A DNA stretch of 40,092 nucleotides from DASUGM01 sp036274055 (lineage in GTDB: Bacteria > Acidobacteriota > Vicinamibacteria > Vicinamibacterales > SCN-69-37): the NCBI GenBank assembly GCA_036274055.1, contig DASUGM010000221.1, positions 1-40,092 on the forward strand, read 5' to 3'. This document shows positions 32,723 to 40,092 of the stretch, in pieces. The first letter of the stretch is position 1. Every line of letters starts with the position of its first letter. A model generated the notes under the pieces. The model had not been told where the DNA came from. It was given only the letters and a program-made list of their open reading frames with translations, and made no database searches. The position numbers and the translations under genes were made by a program.

Positions 32723-34573
32723 ATGCCCCGCGGCACCTCGGTCCTGGCGGTACTTCTCGTGGTCGGTTGTGCAGGCGTCGTCGACGCGCAGACCCAGGTA
32801 CGTACGCCAGCGTCGCCGGTTGCTGTTCAGGCCTCCAACGCCGGCGGACGGATTCAGGGTGTTGTCCGCGATCAGACAGGCCAGGGCATCGGCGGCGTCG
32901 CCATCGTCGCGCTCGGCAACGCCGTCGCTGCGGCGACCAGTGATCGCGCCGGAAATTTTTCGCTGGCGTTGGTCCCAGGCGAGTATGTCTTGCGCGCCAC
33001 GCGTGACGGCTACGTCTCGACCTATCGAGAGGTCGTCAGCATCCGCACCAGCGCCCGGCTCGAACGCAACATCACGATGATGCGTGCCGAGGAGGCGCGG
33101 CCCGTGCTCATCGCGTCGATCATCGGCCAGGCCGGTATGGCGCCGGTCCTCGTCGTCGATTCCGCGGCGCATGCGCACAGCGATACGGCGTGGCGCCTCC
33201 GGCATCTGCCGCGCAGCGCGTTGCGGGACGCGATTCCAGGTCTTTTCCGTGGCGATGACGCGGGCGCCCCGACGGCCGACGTGGTCGGACGCAGCGGGAT
33301 TGCCGGCGCCGCAACGTCGTTCTTCACCCAGACTGATTTCAGCGGCCAGCTCAACTTCATCACCACCAGCACGGTCTCAGCGACCAATTGGCTTCCGGAT
33401 CAACTGCCACGCGGCATTGCCTACCTCGCCGTCGGCGCGCCGGTTGCCGGTCATGGTGACTGGCGCGTACGCGGCGCGCTCACCGCCGGTGATCTGTCGT
33501 CGTGGACGTTGCTGGGCGAGTACGACACTCATGCCTCGGAGACGCACGAGTTTCATCTCGGCGTGTCCTACAGCACCCAGGGCTATGCCAGTCCGGAAAG
33601 CGCGGCGACCTCAATCGCGCCCGCGGCTCAATCGCGCAGCGTCGGCAGCCTCTACGGCTTCGATCGGTGGCAGTTGAACTCGCGCCTCGCCGTCGACTAC
33701 GGCCTGCGTCTCGACCACTTCGACTACGTCGATCAGACGACGTTTCTGAGTCCGCGGGTCGGCGCGCGGATCAACGTGCTGGAGCGCACCGCGATCGTGT
33801 CGTTCGCGTCGCAGCGCACCGTCGCCCCGGGCGCCGACGAGTTTCTGCCGCCATCGTCGTCGGGCATCTGGTTGCCGGCGGAGCGGACGTTCTCGACGCT
33901 CGTCGCCGGCGCGCCAATGCGTGCCGAACGCGTCCGTCACTACGAAGTCGGCATCGAGCACACCTTCGGTGACGACCCGACCGCGCCGCGCATCGGCATC
34001 CGCCGCTTCGTGCAGCAGACCGAGAATCAGATCGCGACCCTGTTCGGCTTCGACGAAACCGCCGGCATCGGCCACTACTACGTCGGGACCCCGGGCGATG
34101 TCGAGGTCGACGGCTGGGCGGTGCGCGCCAGCGGAACCATCGCGCAGCGCATGGGCGGAGTGATTGAGTACTCGGCGAGCGACGCGACGTGGTCCCACGA
34201 CTTCAGCACGCGCGCGCTGCGCCGGCTGGCGCCGTCGGCGGCCCGCCGCGACGGCGAGCGGATCCACGATCTGACGACGACATTTGCCGCGGTCGTGCCG
34301 GACATCGACACGCGCCTCACCGTCGCGTATCGTCTCGGCACCGCCTTCGGCAGCACCTCGGCGGACGATCGCGTGCCGATTACCGACGGCCGCTTTGAGG
34401 TCGAGGTCCGCCAACCGCTGCCGTTCCAACCCATCCGCGGCGGCCGGCTCGAGATGCTCTTCGCGATCCGCAACCTGCTCCGCGACCCGCGCGACATCGT
34501 CTCCATTTACGACGAGCTCCTCACGGTCGCGCCCCCGATGCGGATGATGGGCGGGCTACAGGTCAAGTTCTAA
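32723..34573 (+). CDS. TonB-dependent-receptor-like outer-membrane protein with CarboxypepD_reg domain
   Basis: A 616-residue protein; AGGAGG lies five bases before the ATG at 32723, so an earlier start at 32678 is rejected. The signal peptide is MPRGTSVLAVLLVVGCAGVV. A CarboxypepD_reg domain (about 40-125) has IQGVVRDQTGQGIGGVAIVA and AGNFSLALVPGEYVLRATRD. The rest looks like an outer-membrane beta-barrel: alternating aromatic strands such as LAVDYGLRLDHFDYVDQ, FLSPRVGARINVLERTAIV and YEVGIEHTFGDD, ending LQVKF with a C-terminal Phe as in outer-membrane proteins. A canonical plug domain is not evident, and at about 616 residues it is short for the class. It may interact with the TonB-like protein at 13722. 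Substrate unknown. Confidence 0.75.
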   Translation: MPRGTSVLAVLLVVGCAGVVDAQTQVRTPASPVAVQASNAGGRIQGVVRDQTGQGIGGVAIVALGNAVAAATSDRAGNFSLALVPGEYVLRATRDGYVSTYREVVSIRTSARLERNITMMRAEEARPVLIASIIGQAGMAPVLVVDSAAHAHSDTAWRLRHLPRSALRDAIPGLFRGDDAGAPTADVVGRSGIAGAATSFFTQTDFSGQLNFITTSTVSATNWLPDQLPRGIAYLAVGAPVAGHGDWRVRGALTAGDLSSWTLLGEYDTHASETHEFHLGVSYSTQGYASPESAATSIAPAAQSRSVGSLYGFDRWQLNSRLAVDYGLRLDHFDYVDQTTFLSPRVGARINVLERTAIVSFASQRTVAPGADEFLPPSSSGIWLPAERTFSTLVAGAPMRAERVRHYEVGIEHTFGDDPTAPRIGIRRFVQQTENQIATLFGFDETAGIGHYYVGTPGDVEVDGWAVRASGTIAQRMGGVIEYSASDATWSHDFSTRALRRLAPSAARRDGERIHDLTTTFAAVVPDIDTRLTVAYRLGTAFGSTSADDRVPITDGRFEVEVRQPLPFQPIRGGRLEMLFAIRNLLRDPRDIVSIYDELLTVAPPMRMMGGLQVKF

Positions 34574-34575
34574 GC

Positions 34576-34780
34576 GGGCTCACGCCTCACGGCTTTGGGC
34601 TCGGCACTCCAACCGTCCGCCCGCCGATCCGAAAAGTCGAAGATTACGACAATCCAAATATTCGTCGTGCTTATAAATATATGATTAATAAAGACTTAGT
34701 TTTTGACCCTCAGAACTGATTCGGGAATGTGGATTGCTTCTTTCCGTCCAAGCCTTGAGCCCTGAGCCTTGAGCCCTCTG
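34576..34780. repeat. Split GGCTCAN heptamer array around an AT-rich island
   Basis: The left arm (34576-34607) contains GGGCTCAC, GGCTTTG and GGCTCGG words. The right arm (34751-34780) is GAGCCCT GAGCCTT GAGCCCT, its complement and the same word as at 10202-10297. Between them is an unusually AT-rich block (34632-34706) with TTATAAATATATG that could hold a promoter for the kinase gene. The right arm runs into the first codons of the kinase as annotated. Confidence 0.68.
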
Positions 34781-37630
34781 CGTCCTGTCCTCCGCGTCGC
34801 GCTGCCGGTGGCCGTCGCCGCGGTGTTCGTGTGTCTCGCGGTGGTGAATGTCGCGCTGGTCAAGACGTTCAAGACCGAGGCCGACGACGGCGTGCTGTGG
34901 AAGAGCAACTTCAACGACGTCTACGCGCATGAGCTGGCGCAGGGATCTGCCGGCGAGCATGGCGGCGTGCAGAAGGGCGACGTTCTCTTCAAGATTGACG
35001 ACACGATCATCGACTCGCCCAAGGACGTCGTCGACACGCTCCATCGCATGGAGCCGGGGCACAACGCGCACTACCTCATCAAGCGATCGGGCATCGAGCA
35101 GTTGCTCACGATCGAGCTGCAGCCCCTGCCGATGGTGCGGCACGGTCTGTACTTCTCGCTCGCGTTCGTCGGCATCCTGACCATCATTGTCGGCGGCGCA
35201 GTGCGCTTGCGGCGGCCGAACGACCCGGCGACGCTGCATTTTTTCTGGCTCACCGTGGCCTTCTTCGGCGCGATGGCGTTCACGCCGAGCGGCCGCTACG
35301 ACCGGCTGGATTACTTCTTCGAGTGGGCGGACTTCGTCGCCCGCGTCGCACTGCCGCCGCTGTTCCTGCACTTCGCTCTGGTCTTCCCGGAGCGGCCGAA
35401 CGCCTGGGTCCGCACCGACGCCGCCAGGCCGATGTTGCCGCTGCTGTACCTGCCGGCGCTGCTCCTGGCCGGCGGCCGCATCGTCGTCATGACCGCCGGC
35501 CCGCGCGGCCCGCAGACGACGGAGTTTCTGCTCCGCATCGAGACGATGGCGTATCTCTATCTGGCGCTGTGCCTGATCGGCGGCCTCGGATTGATGATGC
35601 GCGCGCTCGGGCGGCTGCGCTCGGTGACGGCGCGGCGGCAGCTGCGCTGGATCGTGTGGGGATCGTCGGTCGGCGCAGTGCCGTTCGTCGTCCTCTATAT
35701 CGTTCCGCTGCTGTTCATGACGCTTCCGCCGCACACCGAGTACACCGCGGTGCTGCTGGGCTGCATTCCGTTGGCGTTTGCCTCGGCGATCGTCCGCTAC
35801 CGGCTGATGGACATCGAGGTGATCATCAAGAAGGGGCTGGTGGTCGCGGCGGTGGTGCTGCTCCTGGCGATCATCTACGGCGGCACTCTGCAGGTGCTGA
35901 ACCTGGTCATCGGTGCCGACAGCGAGCGCAGCAGTTACTGGGCGTTGATGGCGACGCTGGTCGTGGCGCTGGTGACGCCGTGGCTGTGGACGTCCATTCA
36001 GGCTGCGCTCGATCGGCTCTACTACCGCGATCGCTACGACTACCGGCGCGCGCTGGTCAGCTTCGCGCGCGACCTGAACAGCGACCTCGACCTGCAGCGG
36101 CTGAGCTTTCGGCTGGTGGAGCGGGTTCGCGAGACGCTGGGGATCGATCGGATTGCGCTCTACCTCCCGGCCGCGGCCGGCGAGCCGCCGCGTTTCGCCG
36201 CTGTTGCATCGGACGGGTTCAATGGCGGAGCAGTGCGGGTCATCGACGCCGGCACCTCGCTCAGCGATCGGCTGGTCGCCGGTCAGACCGTCGTCATCGA
36301 CGATCCGACGCCGGGCCGGCGGCTGTTGCCCGAAGACATCGCTGCCTGGCGCGAGACCGGCCTGTTCAGCTTCGTCCCCTGCATCTCCAAGGACATGACG
36401 ATCGCGGCGATTGCCGCCGGCCGCCGGCCGCACGGCGAGCCGCTCAGCAGCGAGGACATGGGGCTGCTCGGCGCGGTGGCGGCGCAGGCGGCGACGGCGC
36501 TGGAGAACGCGCGCCTCTACGGTCAGCTGCATGACAAGGCGACCGAGGTCGAGCGGCTGCGGCAGTTCGGCGACAGCGTCGTCGAATCGCTGACCGACGG
36601 CCTGGTCGTGGTCGATCTCGACGATCGCGTCTTGCGCTGGAACCGCCGGATGGAAGCGCTGGTCGGCGTGCCGCGCGGCAAGGCGCTGAACCGCCGGCTC
36701 GGCGCAATCTTCGCGCGTCCGGTGGTCGAGACGCTGCAGGCGGTCCGCCGCGAATCGCCCGACGGCACGACGCTCTACCGCGTGCCGCTCGAAATGGGGC
36801 AGGGCGAACACAAGCGCACCGCGCTCGTCAATCTCGCGGTGTCGCCGTTCAAGACCGGCGATGCCGCGCAGGCCGGCTGGATCATCGTCCTCGAGGACAT
36901 CACCGATCGCGCGAATCTCGAGGAGCAGCTGCGTCTGTCGGAAAAAATGGCGGCGATCGGCCTGCTCGCGGCCGGCGTCGCGCACGAGGTCAACACGCCG
37001 CTCACCGGGATCTCGAGCTTCACGCAGATGTTGCTCGAGCGCGCCGATCCTCAAGATCCGAAGACGCAGATTCTCGAGAAGATCGAGCGCCAGACGTTCC
37101 GCGCCAACAAGATCGTCAACAGCCTGCTCAATCTCGCGCGGCCGTCGAGCAACGAAACCGCTCCCGTGGATCTGAACGTCGTCGTCAACGACGTGCTGTC
37201 ACTGCTCGAGCATCAGTTCCGGATCAGTCACATCCAGGTGCGCAAGGAACTGGCGTCGCCGGCGGTGTTCGTGCGCGGGATGGAATACAAGCTGCAGCAA
37301 GTGTTCCTGAATCTGTTTCTCAACGCCCGCGACGCGATGCCCAAGGGCGGCTGGATCTCGGTGACGACGACGCTCAACGGCGACGAAGCGGCCTGCGAGG
37401 TCTCCGACACTGGCGGCGGCATTCCACCCGAGCACCTGGCGCGGATCTACGATCCGTTTTTCACGACCAAACCAGAGGGCCGCGGCACCGGCCTCGGCCT
37501 GTCAGTGACCTACGGCATCGTGCAGGAACACGGCGGCACGCTCGAATGTGACAGCACCATCGGCGAAGGCACGCGCTTCCGCCTGACACTGCCACGCGTC
37601 GAACCGTGGGCAATAGCCAATAGCCAATAG
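34769..37630 (+). CDS. Membrane sensor histidine kinase with PDZ, multi-TM, GAF and PAS domains
   Basis: A 953-residue kinase. The start is uncertain: a TTG at 34769 lies within a heptamer repeat, and later starts are possible. TM1 (about 8-32) is followed by a PDZ-like periplasmic domain (about 40-118, GSAGEHGGVQKGDVLFKIDD). Then come about seven TM helices (125-430), a GAF domain (about 440-590), and a PAS domain (about 605-720, SLTDGLVVVDLDDRVLRWNR). The HisKA dimerisation helix has phospho-acceptor His739 in GVAHEVNTPLTGISSF, and the HATPase is marked by LNARDAMPKGGW, DTGGGIPPEHL and GRGTGLGLSVTYGI. It autophosphorylates and passes phosphate to the NtrC-type regulator encoded next. Its last codons lie inside the CAATAGC array. 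Confidence 0.93.
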   Translation: MSPLRPVLRVALPVAVAAVFVCLAVVNVALVKTFKTEADDGVLWKSNFNDVYAHELAQGSAGEHGGVQKGDVLFKIDDTIIDSPKDVVDTLHRMEPGHNAHYLIKRSGIEQLLTIELQPLPMVRHGLYFSLAFVGILTIIVGGAVRLRRPNDPATLHFFWLTVAFFGAMAFTPSGRYDRLDYFFEWADFVARVALPPLFLHFALVFPERPNAWVRTDAARPMLPLLYLPALLLAGGRIVVMTAGPRGPQTTEFLLRIETMAYLYLALCLIGGLGLMMRALGRLRSVTARRQLRWIVWGSSVGAVPFVVLYIVPLLFMTLPPHTEYTAVLLGCIPLAFASAIVRYRLMDIEVIIKKGLVVAAVVLLLAIIYGGTLQVLNLVIGADSERSSYWALMATLVVALVTPWLWTSIQAALDRLYYRDRYDYRRALVSFARDLNSDLDLQRLSFRLVERVRETLGIDRIALYLPAAAGEPPRFAAVASDGFNGGAVRVIDAGTSLSDRLVAGQTVVIDDPTPGRRLLPEDIAAWRETGLFSFVPCISKDMTIAAIAAGRRPHGEPLSSEDMGLLGAVAAQAATALENARLYGQLHDKATEVERLRQFGDSVVESLTDGLVVVDLDDRVLRWNRRMEALVGVPRGKALNRRLGAIFARPVVETLQAVRRESPDGTTLYRVPLEMGQGEHKRTALVNLAVSPFKTGDAAQAGWIIVLEDITDRANLEEQLRLSEKMAAIGLLAAGVAHEVNTPLTGISSFTQMLLERADPQDPKTQILEKIERQTFRANKIVNSLLNLARPSSNETAPVDLNVVVNDVLSLLEHQFRISHIQVRKELASPAVFVRGMEYKLQQVFLNLFLNARDAMPKGGWISVTTTLNGDEAACEVSDTGGGIPPEHLARIYDPFFTTKPEGRGTGLGLSVTYGIVQEHGGTLECDSTIGEGTRFRLTLPRVEPWAIANSQ

Positions 37631-37723
37631 CCAATAAGCCAATAACGAATAAGCCAATAGCCAATAGCAATCGCCAAATGACCAATCGCCAATTCAATCG
37701 CAAATAGCAAATTACAAATTACA
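37610..37723. repeat. CAATAGC/CCAATAG array between kinase and regulator genes
   Basis: A direct array of the 7-bp word CAATAGC, with 8-base variants CCAATAAG, continues into degenerate CAATCGC and CAAATTA words. It starts within the last codons of the kinase gene, so the array supplies its TAG stop, and ends just before the regulator ATG (37725). Read on the minus strand the word is GGCTATT. No inverted second arm is present, unlike the other arrays, and it is AT-richer than the rest of the window. Confidence 0.85.
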
Positions 37724-37724
37724 A

Positions 37725-39158
<1,434 letters not shown>

Positions 39159-39174
39159 GACGGCAACGGTCAGG

Positions 39175-39205
39175 CAGATATCTGCTATCATTGCGCAGAT
39201 ATCTG
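39175..39205 (+). promoter_or_regulatory. Twin palindromic operators and -10 of the VapBC locus
   Basis: CAGATATCTG occurs twice, at 39175-39184 and 39196-39205, exactly 21 bp apart (two helical turns). Between them TATCAT (39186-39191) can be the -10. Transcription would start within the second palindrome, a few bases before the ATG at 39207. The arrangement suits cooperative binding of two VapB dimers and autorepression. Confidence 0.75.
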
Positions 39206-39206
39206 T

Positions 39207-39446
39207 ATGCGCACGACCCTCGACCTCGATGACCGGCTGATCCGCGACGCGAAGAAGCGCGCGGCTGATGATGGCGACACGCTCACCGGCGTCATCGAGC
39301 GCGCGCTCCGCGTCTATCTGACGCCGCCGCCGGCGCGCGGCACGCCGTTCAAGCTCGATCTGCTGACCAGGAAAGGCAAGCTGGTTCCCGGCATCGATTG
39401 GGACGACCGGAATGCGCTCTACGATCGGATGGACGGTCTGTCGTGA
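39207..39446 (+). CDS. vapB: VapB-type antitoxin
   Basis: A 79-residue protein beginning MRTTLDLDDRLIRDAKKRAA then DGDTLTGVIERALRVYL. The N-terminal strand TTLDLDDRL and two helices form a ribbon-helix-helix fold of the VapB/DUF2191 family. The C-terminal tail (KLDLLTRKGKLVPGIDWDDR) is the usual toxin-neutralising extension. Its TGA (39444-39446) overlaps the GTG start of vapC (39443) in a GTGA junction, so the antitoxin and toxin are translationally coupled. It represses the operon via the twin palindromes upstream. No Shine-Dalgarno sequence is visible. Confidence 0.87.
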   Translation: MRTTLDLDDRLIRDAKKRAADDGDTLTGVIERALRVYLTPPPARGTPFKLDLLTRKGKLVPGIDWDDRNALYDRMDGLS

Positions 39447-39874
39447 TCGCGGTCGACACCAACATCCTGATTTACGCCCATCGCGAGGAGTTCTCGCAGC
39501 ACCGGGCGGCACGGAAGGCGCTGGTGCAACTCGCGGAAGGACCGGCGGCGTGGGCGTTGCCGGTATTCTGCCTCGGCGAGTTTCTGCGTATCTCGACCCA
39601 CCCGCGCCTGTTCAATCCCCCGTTCTCGGCGAAAGAAGCGACCGAAGCGCTGCGGCGTGTTCTGGCGTCGCCGAGCGTGCGTGTGCTCATCCCGGGCGCG
39701 GCCTATCCGGATCTGCTGCTGCGGGCGGTCCGCGACAGCGGCGCGACCGGCAACCTCGTGTTCGATGCGCAGATCGCCGCGCTCTGCGAGGAATCCGGCG
39801 TCAGCACCTTGCTCACCGAAGATCGCGACTTCGCCAGGTTTCCCTCGGTGCGGTCGAAACGCCTCGACGGCTGA
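39443..39874 (+). CDS. vapC: VapC-type PIN-domain toxin ribonuclease
   Basis: A 143-residue PIN-domain protein from a GTG at 39443 overlapping the antitoxin stop. The frame extends upstream to 39398 but within vapB. It reads VIAVDTNILIYAHREE with acidic Asp5, then FCLGEFLRISTHPR with Glu46, LVFDAQIAALCEESGVSTLL with Asp108, and TEDRDFARF with Asp127 and Asp129. These acidic residues coordinate Mg in PIN endoribonucleases. VapC toxins usually cut specific tRNAs or rRNA; the target is unknown here. Neutralised by the VapB-like protein directly upstream. Confidence 0.9.
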   Translation: MIAVDTNILIYAHREEFSQHRAARKALVQLAEGPAAWALPVFCLGEFLRISTHPRLFNPPFSAKEATEALRRVLASPSVRVLIPGAAYPDLLLRAVRDSGATGNLVFDAQIAALCEESGVSTLLTEDRDFARFPSVRSKRLDG

Positions 39875-39929
39875 TCGAGCTCGCCGATCGTCCGCTCCCG
39901 GCCACCGGCAGGAAACCAGAAGTTCTCAG

Positions 39930-40092
39930 TTACGGTGTTCTTACCGCCACCCGGTAGTCCCGATCGTCCCAGCTCAGCACGATCGCTCCGGCCGGATCGA
40001 TCGCGTAGGTCATCTGCTCGACGACGTCGTTCCGCATCGTCAATGCCATCGGCACGCGGCCGAGGTCCTGAGCCGCGCTGTAGACGGTGTGA
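39930..40092 (-). CDS. C-terminal end of a DUF2911-like protein (partial)
   Basis: The 54 in-frame codons from 40091 down to the TAA at 39930-39932 are open and enter from beyond the window. They encode HTVYSAAQDLGRVPMALTM, VVEQMTYAIDPAGAIVLSWD and a final DYRVAVRTP. The 'LGRVPM' segment and the 'IDPAGAIVLSWDDRDYRVAV' end resemble the C-terminus of DUF2911 proteins, which are secreted and of unknown function. The start and most of the protein are missing. It converges with vapC. Confidence 0.5.
   Translation of the reverse strand, partial: HTVYSAAQDLGRVPMALTMRNDVVEQMTYAIDPAGAIVLSWDDRDYRVAVRTP

Noticed and set aside
31480..32943. Long plus-strand frame opposite eno
   Set aside because: Antisense to enolase, which has all its catalytic motifs; the product is Arg/His-rich with no domain.
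34640..34800. Sigma-54 promoter before the kinase gene
   Set aside because: TGG and TTGC words occur but not in the required TGGCACG-N4-TTGC spacing.

Overview
This window is GC-rich, densely coding bacterial chromosome, most likely from an Acidobacteriota member (Vicinamibacteria-like). That placement is inferred from family content: an ADOP-type permease next to a PadR regulator, a VWFA-related protein of the acidobacterial kind, several large secreted CarboxypepD_reg-repeat proteins and a TonB-dependent-receptor-like protein. No rRNA, tRNA, phage, insertion-sequence or CRISPR signature was recognised.

Layout. Bases 1-10197 hold five tandem minus-strand paralogues of secreted carboxypeptidase-regulatory-like repeat proteins; the last runs off the left edge. 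A BON-domain protein lies just upstream. Bases 11010-14831 form a tight four-gene minus-strand operon: HTH-TonB fusion, two-TM FxLYD-like protein, VWFA protein, ZIP metal transporter. Divergent from it are an SDR oxidoreductase and a PadR-ADOP permease pair. A small methyltransferase-like gene is divergent from inositol-3-phosphate synthase, followed by a small membrane protein, acetyl-CoA synthetase and a LolD/MacB-type ABC ATPase. A second minus-strand operon (24382-29493) joins a methylmalonyl-CoA mutase catalytic subunit, OppD- and OppF-type ATPases and a D-aminoacylase-type amidohydrolase. Next come a small unknown gene with a near-consensus promoter, the glycolytic pair eno and gpmA, and a TonB-dependent-receptor-like protein. 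A PDZ/multi-TM/GAF/PAS histidine kinase with its NtrC-type regulator follows, then a VapBC toxin-antitoxin pair and the end of a DUF2911-like gene.

The most unusual feature is non-coding. Nine gaps carry arrays of a 7-8 bp word, mostly beginning GG, and most are arranged as a word array followed by an array of its reverse complement. The word differs by locus (GGCACTA, GGCTCAN, GGCTGCN, GGTTCCN, GGCTATT, GGATTGSC) while the period stays near 7 or 8. All lie next to at least one gene 3' end; the four divergent gaps lack them. Three loci share a conserved terminal inverted repeat of about 40 bp and look like one dispersed element family. Two further gaps hold perfect 18- and 21-bp hairpins.

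Functionally the window mixes envelope and secretion functions, central carbon metabolism (acs, eno, gpmA, inositol synthesis, mutase) and signalling. Several starts (inositol synthase, mutase, PadR, VapB) lie so close to a -10-like hexamer that leaderless or near-leaderless transcripts are plausible. All functional calls come from reading motifs by eye; no database search was run.
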